The notes: generated from the sequence alone by a model not told the origin. DNA of 64,000 bases from Allantophomopsis cytisporea (GCA_024752435.1 CP103021.1:1674001-1738000); one strand, 5' to 3'. Shown: positions 25,975 through 38,292, counted from the stretch's first letter. A program made the numbers and translations.

Positions 25975-27990
25975 ATCGGAGAGAGCAGGAGAAGCGAAAT
26001 AGGGAAAAATTCAAAAGGCTTGGAAGGTAGCGAAGAGGTGAGCATGTATATATATTTTGTGTAAACCTTCATAGCTTCGTATGCATGGAAATCCCACTCG
26101 TCCAAACCCCACAGCATTCAGCCACATAGTTCGGTAAACGGGGGTGTATGGATTAAAAAAGAAGAGAGATTTTGGCCTTCCAAGGATTTTACGACAGATT
26201 CGGCCAACTATCGTATTCAGATCAGAGAGTGTTTGGATAAACGAGGTTTTGCTATAGCTATGATGACGACGCCTCACAGTCGTGTGGAGGGACCAATCAC
26301 TTAGTGCGTATCCTAGGCAATTATCCAACTTTCGTTTTGGCGATGATGCACAATAATTCACATGCTTTGCCCGGGAACCGTAGGCGGGGGATGAAAAGCA
26401 AGTCTGGCTAAATTCGAGGGACCAACTTCCTTGCTCTCTGTCATCGCAGCATCTCAGCAGAACTGTCGAGGTTGATCCACGGCTTCTACTTAGGATTGCT
26501 TCAACTATTTCGCAAATGCAACAGAAAGCTTGACATGCTTAGCTTAAAGTTCTTGCTCGGACTGATAAGGCAAGTGAATGGGCCCATTCACGGTCGTATA
26601 TTTAGACCTGCTTGGTTCAATCTTCTTCAATCCCAGAGAAGTGGAAACATCGTGCGAATACGCAAGGGGGAGCAGAGCAATTGATGCATGCGATGATGTA
26701 CGACGACGTAATGGCACGGGCGCAGAAGGAAGCGCTATCATAACCAAGCTTTTGACAAGCTTTGCCAAGCTTTACCAGTTCTCGGAATCTACCAGCCATC
26801 AACTTGGCCTACTTTAGAAAGATCTGCGAGTATTGTTGGATTATCCGTATCTGTGGATGAGTCAATTAGTGTAGGGCCAACAATAGCATGCACTTGACAT
26901 GTATTACGCGACATGGCGTGGATGATCGTCAGGTTCATAGACCTACTGGTCGCATCGCGGAAGGTCTTCGGGTAGGAGGAATTTCAGGGCAGTAATCAAA
27001 GATCAATTGATCGAAGCTTGGGGCGATTGCTTCGATTCAATATGGCGATACATGAACGAATTATCGATATGTTTCGGACATTGGTACTTGTCCTCTTCTG
27101 TCATGTTATCCAATTCATGACGTGGGAAGGAGAACTAGACGTGAGAGAGTCCCAATGTCAAGCGGAACGAGCACACGTCCAACTTGAACTCGCGGCCACA
27201 AGCAGTCATGTATTACCTTAAGAGACGGGAGGGAATTATAGTGTCCGAGCGGGATGATGGTACATTATTGCGCCAGCTGATCGTGCTCTTTTGATTTCTC
27301 ATTGAGATACTTTGGTATGCGGGTATTTTAGAGATGGACACACATCGCAATTTTGATCGGCACGCATCATTACAGCCAAAAATATGTCCGTGCACTCTTG
27401 AACTGTCTTGGGATCAAGAACCTCAAAACTTAAAGATAACCTGCCAGTCTGATCCTAACCAGTGTTGAGACGATAGGAATTAAAGACATAAACCTTTGGT
27501 AGAGGCGGAGCATGTATCGGTCCACCTAGCGACGTGTGTCAGTCTCTTTTCTTGCCATGAATGATTAGCTAATCCTACACTACCCTTCCCTGCCTTCCAA
27601 CAAACATTAAAATCCCCCCAATATCTATGGGAATAAGCGACACATCCCATGGCATTATATAGACATATATTGTGTAACTCCGAATCCTAAATTTCGCATA
27701 GAGGATCTGTACATATCTTCAAAATTGAAAGGTCTGAGACTACCTATTTTTTGTTCAAAATGAAGAAGAAAATAAAAATAAAAAATCATTCCTAGATGCT
27801 TGGCGATTATATCATTCTCAATCCTTTCTGCGTCATATCATGCAAGATCATGGCTCAGTGCAGCCGAGTGCGGGGTTTAAAGTAACTCACGTAATGAGAC
27901 GGTTGCCTGTTTCAATGATATATATCTATTGGAACTCTCCTGCCTGCTTGAAAAGTGCTCATCATATGAATTTGGCGAGAAGAGAGAACT
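25975..27990. other. 2 kb spacer between divergent PLD-like and dienelactone hydrolase genes
   Basis: I see no supportable gene or repeat. Both promoters must lie here. Short ORFs around 26472-26817 and 27018-27221 lack family features and splice support. Confidence 0.5.
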
Positions 27991-28978
27991 ATGGCATCTA
28001 ATCCACCCTCAGCATGTTGTGCTATTGGTATGTGACTCTAGATTTAACGCGGTTATCTGGAGATCATATGGAAGAATATTGATAGACTATTGAGATGATT
28101 CAGTTGCTGATCGTACATTATTAAGGTGTCCGGCATGATGGAGAGCCGACAGGAGAAACAAGCACTTTCCATGGCGGTATCGAAAGCTATACCGCTAAGC
28201 CAAAGGGACCTAGAGTTAAGAACGATACCGCCATTCTCTACATACCCGATGCCATGGGCCTCTGGCAAAATGCCAAGCTTGTGGCAGATCAATTTGCTGC
28301 CAATGTGCATTCTATCCTGAACGCAGGAGAGAAGATTGATGACCACTAACCTCTCATTCATAGGGCTACTACTGTGTGAGATTATTCTCCATACCTAACG
28401 AGCTCCATCACGTTCGCTGATACATACAGTTTATGCCGGATATATTCAATGGGGATCCGGTCCCTGTGAACCGCAGCGCAGATTTCGACTGGGCAGGATG
28501 GATGGCCCACGGATTGTCTGGTGATAATCCTCACACCGTAGAGGTAGTAGACGAAATCGTCGAAAACTCCATCAAATATCTGCGAGAGGAGAAAGGGTTC
28601 AAGAAGATAGGAGCAGTGGGATATTGCTTCGGAGGAAAGTATGTCATACGATTTCTTGGCGAGTCTTCTGTAAAGGGCGGGGGTATCGACGTTGGCTATA
28701 TCGCGCATCCGTCTTTCGTCGACGAAGATGAACTTGAGGTCATTGACGGTCCACTTTCTATCAGTGCTGCGGAGGTCGATCAAGTGTTCCCTGCGGAGAA
28801 AAGACATAAATCGGAGGAGATATTGAAGGCGGGGAAGAAGATCTATCAGATCAACCTCTTTCAGGGCACTCAGCATGGATTTGCTGTGCGATGTGACTTG
28901 GCTGTTAAGACGCAGAGGTTTGCGAAGGAGCAGGCTTTTCTGCAGGCTGTTTCTTGGTTTGCTGAGTTCCTACGTTAG
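27991..28978 (+). CDS. Dienelactone hydrolase family alpha/beta-hydrolase
   Basis: Cytosolic hydrolase of the carboxymethylenebutenolidase type, acting on small lactones or esters. Exons 27991-28027, 28126-28304, 28364-28375 and 28430-28978; 258 residues, normal for the family. Family features: MASNPPSACCAIG N-terminus with the Cys pair, PDAMGLWQNAKLVADQFAANGYY, PDIFNGDPVP, nucleophile elbow GYCFGGKY, and the catalytic His in QHGFAVRCD. The third exon is only 12 bases (GYYC). It is needed to give the conserved ANGYY-x-x-PD-x-FNGD stretch and is bounded by TAG/GTGAG, with a CACTAAC branch in the preceding intron. The second intron donor GTGCAT is weak. It has no signal peptide. The natural substrate cannot be told. 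Confidence 0.9.
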
Positions 28979-30628
28979 GTTGTGGTCACCAGATTTCGTT
29001 TCATGTCAGCTCTTGAATGAGTCAGCTTCTGTCCGAATGAAGTGACGATATATAATTTCACAGCCAAGCACACGAACTAAAAGGACATTGGTGACAAGTG
29101 ACGCAACTGTATGTTGACAGTCCGGTCATCTCTTCCTTTTCAGATTGATCCTTCCGAGGCTCAGCTTGCGAGTTTACTTCTAAAACTGACACATCAGTCG
29201 TTTCTTTACTAAGAACAAAACTCGAAAGGCTTCACAACACAATACCAATTATGCAGACTTTCCCCTTTGAGTATATAATTGTTATATTGTGAAGTAAGAT
29301 ACTAGAAAGATCTGACTAGGGGCTAACACGAGTTTCTGGGCATGTGTATAACGATTTATGCCAAGCTAGTGAAGCAAAGATCCTGGAGGATCGAACTCTT
29401 CACTCTTAATTTGATGCTGATGCCAAAAGACACAGCCTGTCAGACGTTGTACAAATTTTCTAGATATCGTCTTTTCGCCCAATGATTCTCAACGTGTAGT
29501 CGCACAGTATTTCGTCCCTGATTTAGGTTTATATCATCATTGTATAGCCTTGTGCGCACTGTCAAGCCCGCAACACCTTGTTGTGCCACACTCGGTCTAC
29601 CCGCTAATCATCTGTATTTCTCTTCCCCAATATCACTTGCGGAATATTCCTTCGTGTGGCTGAGTTAATGTTAATTCTCCCCTTTCGACATTGGCATATC
29701 AATGACTTCAAATGACTCTATTTCAAATTGAATACAGTCTTTTTCTCGGCCCTTTTCTCGATTCCTATATGTATGTAAGATCAGAAGCTCATTATCGGCT
29801 TCTGGTAAGGCGTAAGTAAATGAGGCTCTTCGACATGCTCGCTCCACCTACTCCAATGTAGGAATCGCATCTCACGTCAGAGCTTAAACGTGCTGAAACA
29901 ACACAAAGATACTATGAGAGAACATGTAAAGTATAACTAGACATTACTTCATGATTACGTTCAATCAAACCACGAGTCTTACATCAAAGCATCGCTTATA
30001 AGATAACTACACAAAGAGGCATGTACAAGAACTAAGTCCCACTCAACGATAGGTCCAAAGTCAATTGTGTCATTTTGTTAAGCGTAACGTGGGAATGACT
30101 CTTTTGATAGGCCAACGTAAAGGAGTCGCGATGCAACGTTGAAGAACGCTGGATAACATATAAGTCCGATGACGGCGAGCTTTACCACAATTGGTAAACG
30201 GTCGTCAAAGTAAGCGTGAAGCTGAAACCTTCCGATTTCTCAGTCTCACTCTCACTTCGGTATTGAAACTCAATCTCATCTCGTATCTGCACCGAATTTG
30301 GAAATCTATGGTCAGAGAACTAGGATGCTGTTCTTGGATACGATTATTGCTGAACGCTGCCTGATTTCTTTCAATGTACTACTCTCACGATCTGGCTGAT
30401 GATCAATCGTTCAGAAAATAGGGAACCAGGCCGCCGAAGGTCTACGTTGTTTTCGAAAGTCAACACAGATAGTTATCAGGTAACCGATCAGGTCTAAGAA
30501 AACTATATAAACCATTGCTTGCTCTTGAAAACGAGGTTCTGTAATAAGTCATCATTCTATCAAAGCCACCAGTATCACCACCCATCAAAAATACCTTCAT
30601 AACACCAATCCCCCTCCAGAAATTCATC
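28979..30628. other. 1.65 kb spacer
   Basis: No ORF of note, no repeat and no RNA gene seen. The last 130 bases are the promoter of the secreted protein gene. Confidence 0.5.
30504..30510 (+). promoter_or_regulatory. TATATAA box of the small secreted protein gene
   Basis: Lies 119-125 bases before the ATG, followed by a C/A-rich leader. A strong TATA box fits a highly inducible secreted-protein gene. Confidence 0.5.
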
Positions 30629-31041
30629 ATGAAATATTCCGCTATTCTAGCCATCTTCGGGCTTGTGGCCTCGGCCTCCGCAGGTTGTTACTCCGGAGGT
30701 GAAACCGGGGATCACGAGTTCGGCTTCGAGCAGCTCGACGGTGTCTGCACCCAGTTCATCAACGATGGAACATTCGGTGATGGAGAGACCCGTACTGCCT
30801 GCCGCACTCAACCCGATGGGGCCAACAGATGGGATTTCGCAGTGACGCACATCTCCAGCGGAACCAGAAACCTTGGACTGGATGAGTGCAAGAACGGGCT
30901 CTACAAGGAGATCAATGGATGCACCTACGGCGGAGATTCCAGCTACACCAACTGGGAGTATAAGTATATGAACTTGCCATCTTGGCCTTAACGATATGCT
31001 GACAGGAATTTAGGTCTGACCCTAACGCTGGAACTTGCTAG
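30629..31041 (+). CDS. Small secreted six-cysteine protein (candidate effector)
   Basis: Exons 30629-30963 and 31014-31041 (50-base intron, GTATAT donor, CTGAC branch, TTTAG acceptor); 120 residues. A clean signal peptide occupies residues 1-18. The mature protein of about 102 residues has six cysteines (20, 40, 58, 87, 98, 120), consistent with three disulfides, and is Gly/Asn/Asp-rich. Splicing gives the ending SDPNAGTC, a tail I recognise as recurrent in small fungal secreted proteins of this type, and supplies the sixth cysteine. Without splicing, the ORF would end in the implausible MNLPSWP. I cannot assign a function; size, cysteines and secretion fit an apoplastic protein or effector. 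Confidence 0.85.
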
Positions 31042-32029
31042 GCGCAATTGGATACTGTGCTCTTTTGAAGCATGAACCGAGCTCTTTGATGATGCTATAG
31101 ATATGCATAGCGGATGTTGGATAGTCAAGCAGAATGAAACCGGACTCTCTTTACTTGGTTCCAAACATGCAATGTGATTTTCGTGATTAAGCAGATTCCA
31201 ATTGTTTCAGATCTGGGCTAGCTGAGCTTCTTTGTGGAAGGCGTGGAAACGCTGAAGGATGTAAGTTGGCGAAGTTCTATGAACATGACCATTAATTTGC
31301 GAGATATGTATGTTATGCAAGGCAAGCGGCGACAGTAAATCGACCCTGTGCGAGGTGGATAAGTAATAGTTAATAGCATAGGAAATACACTGGCAGGTAA
31401 AGAGAGATCTTACAAGGATGGAAAACTTCAATGGACTGAGTTTTCTTTTAATACAAGCAAAGATTCAAACAATGCTGGATCGAAATCTCTGTCCTCTCCA
31501 TTTCGCTTCATCATTAACTGAAAACTATTCTCTAAGTATTGTATCACCTCTAAACATATTAGTGTTGGTAACTGTTGTGGGCAAAGCACCATCTTTGCTG
31601 GTATGAAAATAACTTTTGTGACTACACCGAATATAGTCTGTCATTCAAGTGAGTCTTTCACTAATTAAGCCTCGAGTAGGTAAGATGATTAACGGCCACA
31701 GAAATGTGGGGATGATAAATTTGAGAGTGGAGAGTGTTAAATCCGGGAATTAGGAAAATATACCGAGATAGGTACTAATGAAGAGCGAGAGAACGAGCGA
31801 GAGAGAATACTACGCACGTGGGAGATGTTCTAGATCTGTGATAGGAATATAAGGCTCACATTCAAGAACAAGAACGAGAACGAAAAAGAGAACTGAGCAG
31901 GGGTTTTTTTCAAGTCTTATTAAATCATTCATTAAATATTGTCACGTACAAGGCACCAACAGAAGCAGACATTTCCCATAATAATTCAAAGATCGCAAAA
32001 TACTCAATAAATGCTTTTCATTTGCTAAC
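31042..32029. other. Intergenic spacer between convergent genes
   Basis: 988 bases with no supportable gene. The purine-rich stretch at 31780-31900 is simple sequence. Confidence 0.5.
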
Positions 32030-33931
32030 TCAAGATCTCGACTTTGCCTTAAAAGTCTTCAAAGGATCCGCCTTACGCCCATTACCCTTCCCTCCTCTTC
32101 CCTTCGCCTTGTTCGCAGCTCTCGCCTTCCGGATTCTATTCTCGCTCGTTTTACGAATACCCACAAAGCCGACATCGCCACCAGTAATGCCCTGCTTGCC
32201 ATCTCTAGGCAGCAAGTACTCGGGAACGTGCTTGAGATGCGACTGGACACGCGCAGGGCGCAGCTCACCGTCGTGACGAAGATGGTGCAAATCACCTGGG
32301 TTCTCTTCAAAATGACGTTTCAGTTTCTCACTCTTCATAAGTTCCTGTCTAAGCTCGCGGGTTCGGGCCTCACGAACAGCGATGCGGGTGACGGCGCGCA
32401 GGGCATCGCCCATACGGTACCGGAAGGCCTCAACTTGTGTCATGTCAAAGTTGTATGGCTTGACCTCCTTGCCCTTCTTCGCTTGGTGCTTTACAATCTT
32501 CGCAAGGACCTTTTCGTCGTCCTTGGCGCTCTCGATACTTGTTGGCTTGTGCTTTCTGTATAGTTCGGCTGGAACGACAAAGGAGAGAGCCATGCCAGTT
32601 TGCCCAGCTCGTGCTGTTCTTCCGATTCTGTGGGTATATGATTTTGAAGTCGTTGGAAGATCGAAGTTCAGTACGCACGCTACGTTCTTGAAATCGATAC
32701 CTCTCGACACTCCATACTCCTTGTCTTTCTTCGCAGTCTTGCGTTTCTTCTTTGTTGGCTCAGCCTTAGTCGCAGCTGCATCGTCCTCTTGTTCAGCAGG
32801 AGCAGCCTCGCCGTCAGCTGGAACTTCCTCATCATCTTCCTTAATCTCCTCAATAACCGCCTTCTCGTTTCCATCTTCATCTCCCAATACTTCGTGCTCG
32901 TCTGTCGCAATGATGATGTCGTAGACGTTCTTGTTAAATTCCTCCACAACATGAATTCTCGAATTGACTGGCAACTCAGAGTTCAAAATACAACTCTTGG
33001 TACCGAATTGTTCCAAATAAAGCTTGAGTCTGTAACATCTGTCGATGTCGCCAACGAAGATGATGCATTTTCCCTTGATAAGCTTAAGTTTGAAAATGAC
33101 GTAAATGAGCAAAAACTTCTCATCCTCTGCACACTTCACAACAAACTGGCTAATACCATCTCCTGCGTCCTCAGATTCCTCCAATTTCAAAACTACTGGA
33201 TCTCTACAGAATAATCCCTTGAGTGTGTCGACTTCGCTCGTGAGGGTAGCACTCATCAGAATTGTTTGTACGCCCTTCGGCATGACCTTGGCGACATTTT
33301 GTAAATCATCATCGTATCCGTAAGAAAGAACCAAATCGGCTTCATCGATTACGAGATGTGCGAGGTGTTCAAGGGAGAGGGCGGAAGTATTAATATTGAG
33401 GGATGCGCGTGCTGGCGTCGCGATCACGATATCTGGAGAGTCCGCGAGGAGGGATCTTTGTACCGCATCGGAAACTTTGTGTGTAATGTTGACTGCGCGA
33501 ATGTCTTTCGCACAGAATGAGGAGAATGACTCGACGGCCTTATAAACCTGCTCTGCGAGCTCTCGTGTTGGGACGAGGATGAGGGCACACGTTCCAGGTG
33601 CAGCAGATGCCTGTTAATGTTAGTGAGATTCATTTGACGATAACGAGTTTTCACCAACTTCTTTGCGCTTCAGTACAGATTGAAGAATAGGTAAGAGATA
33701 TGCAGCAGTCTTTCCAGATCCAGTCTTTGCTCTAGCCAATACATCTCGACCCTCTAATGCAAGTGGGATCGCTTTCATTTGTACTGGAGTTGGCTTTTCA
33801 AAGTTTTGTTTGGCGATTCCTTGCAACAAGCGTGAATCGAGACCGAGGCTGGCGAATGATGTGTCCTTCTTAACCTTGACTACCTCCTCGACAGGGGCGG
33901 GAACATCGTTGGAGTCTAATTTGCGCTTCAT
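32030..33931 (-). CDS. DBP9: DEAD-box ATP-dependent RNA helicase DBP9, 60S ribosome biogenesis
   Basis: Nucleolar RNA helicase for 27S pre-rRNA processing. Exons 33931-33659 and 33610-32030; 617 residues, typical for DBP9. Motifs in order: Q motif ([17 protein letters not shown], then PTPVQ), Walker A AKTGSGKT, Ia [20 protein letters not shown] in [10 protein letters not shown], and [15 protein letters not shown]. The acidic/Lys-rich insert between the core and the GVSRGIDF block and the Lys/Arg C-terminus (ending KTFKAKSRS) are typical of DBP9. The 48-base intron needs the donor GTTGGT, unusual but the only phase-0 choice, with a CACTAAC branch and ACAG acceptor. The ATG encodes MKRKLDSND; the upstream in-frame extension has no ATG and is rejected. 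Confidence 0.95.
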
Positions 33932-34683
33932 AATGAAAATTGTGGTGATGAAATAAGCGTGGAGTGATTGAGTTTGTTGTTTGGAAGTCGGGTACAATCT
34001 CATAACTTTTTTTCCGATAGGGAAGCTTTTCCTCCTCGCTTAACGCTTACCGCCCGGCGGAACTACATTAGCTGAATCGCACGGCGTCTGAAGGAATCCT
34101 ATGTTGCTATGATTATAGAATAATATTTTAGGTTCAATCTTCAGTTGATTGAAAAGACAAAAATTGAACAAGCGAGAAATCTATTTGATAAGCTGTGCTT
34201 TCTAGTTTTCTTTTCCATTCGAATTGCGTCTCACTGTGCAATTTATGACAATTCTCATCTTATCACGAATCATACTCACCAGCTGCCCTGCCTATTCTAG
34301 ACCTATCAAAATGAGAACGTGTGGTATGAAGGCCAAGTGTGATATTATTAAATTCTGTTGTTCAAAGGTGTCTTTCAATACTTTATGATTATAGCACTAA
34401 TATGATATTCAACTGTAGAAAGATGCTGGACTCAGCCCACAAGTTGCATTGCGTATTCCACTCGTAGATGATTGATTGAACATAGAGAGAAGCCCTCTGA
34501 AACTACGGGTCCTACCTTACAAACTGTGCGTATGCAGTGTTCGCAGTTCGCAGTAAAGACTGCTCTCATTCGAATGCAAGAGCCGCAATCTTTATACTTC
34601 TCACTTTCCAATCTCACCACCGATGTGCATGTGGTTTCCAAAAAGAACACCGAAGTCCCTTTTTGAGACTTGCAAGCATCTAA
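33932..34683. other. Intergenic spacer
   Basis: 750 bases between DBP9 and the SnoaL-like gene, both on the minus strand. It holds the DBP9 promoter and the SnoaL-like 3' end. The ORFs at 34432-34786 are shadows. Confidence 0.5.
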
Positions 34684-35278
34684 TCAAACTTCGTTCGTGG
34701 ACAAAACCTCCTTCACCAAGGACGTATTGAGATACTCTCTTATCTCTACGATTTTTCCTGTTTGATCGGAGAATATCAAGATCCAAACATAACTGTATCC
34801 TTTTAGCTTCTGGTCTACGTTTGATGAAAAGGCACGGACAAGGTCTTCCTTACGTCTGATTATAGGGTCTGCCATTCTTCTGAGTTCCATTGGCATAGCA
34901 TTCTGCGTAACACTTGTTTCCAACAATCTAATGAGATACGCTTGTTAGAAAGAATACTGGCAGATACTGAAAAGAACTCACATCTATGCCCCGAACTTTC
35001 ATCTCAACACCACCAACTAATCTCGCAAAAAGTGGCTGGGCGACTTTTTCAGTCCAACTGGCTAAATTCTTTAGCCTGTCAGCGACTGAAACCCCTTTAT
35101 GGATGAATCAGAGATCAAGTCTTACGAAAACACCAATAGCAGCCGAGGGATCTGGTTCCTCAGATCCAATAACCCAATGGACTTCAGGGTCTAAAGCCTC
35201 AAGGAAAGGCTGCCAATTTCCAATAGCTGTAGCATCGAGGAAAGAATGTACATGTTCGGCGGTGAGTTGAAACGTCAT
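34684..35278 (-). CDS. SnoaL-like / NTF2-like fold protein
   Basis: Small alpha+beta cone-fold protein of the family that includes polyketide cyclases and many fungal proteins of unknown substrate. Exons 35278-35126, 35068-34982, 34927-34854, 34792-34684; introns 57, 54 and 61 bases; 140 residues. The gene is invisible as an ORF because every exon is short. Conserved pieces after splicing: LTAEHVHSFLDATAIGNWQ, PEVHWVIG, GVFNLASW across intron 1, IDIVGNKCYAE across intron 2, NGRPYNQTYVWI across intron 3, and TGKIVEIREYLNTSLV near the end. All three joins are in frame with GT-AG ends and each lands in a conserved motif, which strongly supports the model. Function is unknown; it could be an enzyme or a ligand-binding protein. 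Confidence 0.85.
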
Positions 35279-36227
35279 GTTTAAAATCGATCATGCAGAT
35301 AAACACAAATCTAAAGTACTGAGATACAAACTTCCCACAGGGTATCAACTTTATATAGAGATCCTAAGTTACGTGTTATATGATGGCAGCTTACAAATAC
35401 AACATCTTATTACTTACGTAGTAGCTGCTTGGCAGATTACGTGGGGTGTTCTCACATGCTTAGAAATACAGAAGTTACATACCTACCTTTGAATACCAAA
35501 ATTTCAACTTTTCTCTAAAATAAGAAAGGTAAGTTGGATTTTTGCAAGTACCCTTATATTTTCGAGGAATTAACCTAGAATTTCAAAGTAACGCTTGTAA
35601 CAGCAAATTCTAATGAGTAACACTAATAACCTTACTTTATTCTAATCTCCCCAATATTGTACATAATAAACTTATTTATAGTAGTACTTGATTTAGTAAT
35701 AGTCTATGTATTTCTAGCAGCTTTATATATAATTGGTTTTCGGTATTTTTGTTGTATAATAATAATATAAAGATTTTAGAATATTGGTTGGAATAAAATC
35801 TGTATCTACTTTTATTCTAAGTAGTATAAAAATATTTTAAAAAGGCTTTAGAAGATAGTAATACAACTAAAATAGATACTATTTAATAACTTTAATAAGT
35901 TTCTACTTCTATTTAAAGTAGAAGGACTTATTTAGAGGTTGTATCGTTAAGCTATTATAGATATAAAACAAGGTGTCATTTTTTCTCGTGATTCAAACTT
36001 TTGCAATATGGATGTAGTTACCTTGAAATAGCGAAGATACATGTCCGGATCACGCGATGCGAATCTGCAAGATGGCGGCACAGACATGAGATAAGCCACG
36101 ACAAAGATAAGATCACTTACCTATTCACGACGTATTATAGGGAAGCTCATCATTTCGCATTATTGAATGCTTTTCGAATGCCTTGCAATAAGATTGAATC
36201 TATCGACTTGAAAATTAAAGAACAACA
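35279..36227. other. TA-rich decayed spacer
   Basis: The centre (about 35500-35990) is only 20-25% G+C by hand count of three 60-base lines (35701, 35821, 35881), far below the flanks, and is rich in TA. This is what repeat-induced point mutation leaves of a transposon, but no element can be recognised. It separates the divergent SnoaL-like and C15-like genes. Confidence 0.55.
35894..35932. repeat. Imperfect inverted repeat in the TA-rich block
   Basis: AATAAGT-TTCTACTT at 35894-35908 pairs with AAGTAGAA at 35916-35923 and ACTTATT at 35926-35932, leaving a 7-base loop and a 2-base bulge. A related CTACTT/AAGTAG pair lies at 35806-35824. They may be remnants of one small element. Confidence 0.6.
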
Positions 36228-37169
36228 ATGGGAGGAGGCCCGACTTTTCGCAATGCTGATTACACGGTCCTTGTAACAGGACTTGGCGTATGTTTCCCCG
36301 CCATTTCAATAATCGCAAATGAAGGTCATAGACCCATGAAAAGAAATGAAAAACCCAAGAATCCTTACATTTCGAGCTCGATAATCCTTAGATAAAAGAA
36401 TGACAGCCGCTAACAGACCCAGCCCTTCCCTGACGGCCAAGGTGGACGGTATCTTGAAGATGACAATACATCACATCTAATTACGCAACACCTACCTAGC
36501 ATTATCACAGCTGACAACCCGCTAAACCCAACAGGCCGTAACATTCACGTTATCACTCCCACCGCGGCACCAGGAAAATACGTGAAGACCGACTACGCAT
36601 ACATCCGGAAATACCTTGGTGAGCTATGGGACGAGTACGAGTCACAAGTCGATGTGTTTCTACATCTGGGTATGGCGGATGGATGGGAATGGTACACAGT
36701 AGAAGAGCGAGCATATAAAGAGGGCTTCAGCAGCTCGTTTTGGGATGAGGGTGCGCAGAAGGGCTATTATCTGCAACTCGATGATGCAGGCCGCACGTGG
36801 CGGGATATCAGTGAGGCGGAAGGGAAGGGAAAGTGGGATGCCTTGCCGACGGGACTGATGCCGAAGAACTTGCATATTGGGAGTGTGGTGGCCGTTGCGC
36901 AAGAGGGTGTGGATAGAGAATCGAGGAGGAATGTTTGGAATCTTGATTCAAAGAATCAGGCCGCGGTCATTGAGCCTCATGAGGAGGCTGGGCCGTATTG
37001 CTGCGGATTCACATTTTATGAGAGTCTAGCTCAAGCTTGGAGTAGGAAGTCGGACGTTAAAGTCATGTTTACTCATGTGCCAGGGTGGAAGGATGAGAAA
37101 AGCCTGAAGAAAGGTGCGGGTGCTGTGTGTGCTATTGCAGCTTCTATATGTGCACAGGTGGAGAAATGA
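36228..37169 (+). CDS. Peptidase C15-like (pyroglutamyl-peptidase I family) protein
   Basis: Predicted cytosolic cysteine peptidase removing N-terminal pyroglutamate. Exons 36228-36287 and 36417-37169; intron 129 bases with GTATGT donor and GCTAACAG end; 270 residues. The first exon encodes MGGGPTFRNADYTVLVTGLG, the family's beta-strand plus TGFG-type turn. Then come PFPDGQGG, a substrate-side VFLHLGMADGW strand, VEERAYKEG with the candidate catalytic Glu, the candidate catalytic Cys in PYCCGFTFYESLAQAW, and the His in MFTHVPGW. The canonical TGFGPF motif is altered to TGLGTQPFPD, and a 40-residue segment around the WRDISEAEG region is longer than in bacterial C15, as in fungal members. Activity therefore needs testing. 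Confidence 0.85.
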
Positions 37170-38292
37170 TGGCGAAGTTGGTTCGTGGCAAAGGAACACA
37201 AGAGAAGAATCGTTATAAGAGGAATGTGTGTTTTTATATTGGCCGGCGGTTCCAATCTCTTGGTTTAATAATATATAAGGAAAGTTTCTTCTGAGCAATC
37301 GCTCTTCAACGTGATGAAGCCTCCAATAAGTCTTGTAATTTGTTCTAGAAAGCTGCTATACGAGGAACATACTTGATACGATTGGAATCATCTTCAGATG
37401 ACAATGTCAAACTTGTCATCTTCGCGCACTTGAGCCGATTATTCTGTATATTACTAGTTGCCTAGCACTAGCATTTTGGTTTGACAAGTGAACGTACGAA
37501 ACGTCAAGTGAATAAAAGATTTCAAGCAGACACTTTCTATGTGAAAATCGAATTCTGATTTCAAAAGCAGTAGCGCCGAAAGAATAGAAATGTGTTAAAT
37601 GGTAACAATCAAGAAGATGCTAGAGCAATAAAGATTGAAAGCAAAGCAAAAACTGTAGCCCCAAGCATGAAATCCAGCTGAGAAGTCACCAAGTTATTAC
37701 AATAAAAGGAATGTACCGAGAAACAAGAACAAGATAAGGCAAACTTCATCTGTTTGAAGAATAATGAAGAGCATATCGAAAGATAGCAGAATGATGCTGC
37801 CAGACTGGAACCAGCATATCCCACATCTTTGCATTCTAAAGATCTATATCCATTTGTAATTTTTGTGTGCTGCCTACAAACACGATTCCTATTGGAGAAC
37901 CTGTCTGGTCAGAAAAATGGAGTGGCTTATGAGGATATATATCTCCTACTCAGATCAGATTTCATACTTGTGTTTGTGCTAGCCTGTGCTGACAGATCTA
38001 CCTGCATTCTGCTTACCTTCATTAACTCGTTTAGGATTGTTTGCATTTTCACCATTCAAGTCATGGCCAAAAACAGATTTCTTGCAATAATCAAAATCCA
38101 TATGCAAGAAATATTGTATTGTGTTGCGTAACCCTTTAAGCACTATATACCCCTTCCCATGTGCTGTGAACCATTACAATACATTGCCGGCATCGCCAAT
38201 CAAACCAAAACCAAAATCAAAACCAGATCAAACTCCAATCCATGCAGATATTAATCTCAAGATAATGTACACCAATGCTCCGTTCCATCTTA
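37170..38292. other. 1.1 kb spacer between convergent genes
   Basis: No supportable gene. A hydrophobic minus-strand ORF at 37609-37824 lacks other support. Confidence 0.5.

Noticed and set aside
29340..29405. tRNA-like stretch with GATCGAACTC
   Set aside because: No cloverleaf with acceptor and anticodon arms could be folded on either strand.
34840..34860. Frameshift in the SnoaL-like gene suggesting a pseudogene
   Set aside because: Using the acceptor at 34793-34794 (GATACAG) and, for intron 1, the AAAG at 35069-35070 restores the frame at every joint.
37609..37824. Hydrophobic 71-codon minus ORF, possible small membrane protein
   Set aside because: A+T-rich spacer translation with no conserved pattern or promoter evidence.
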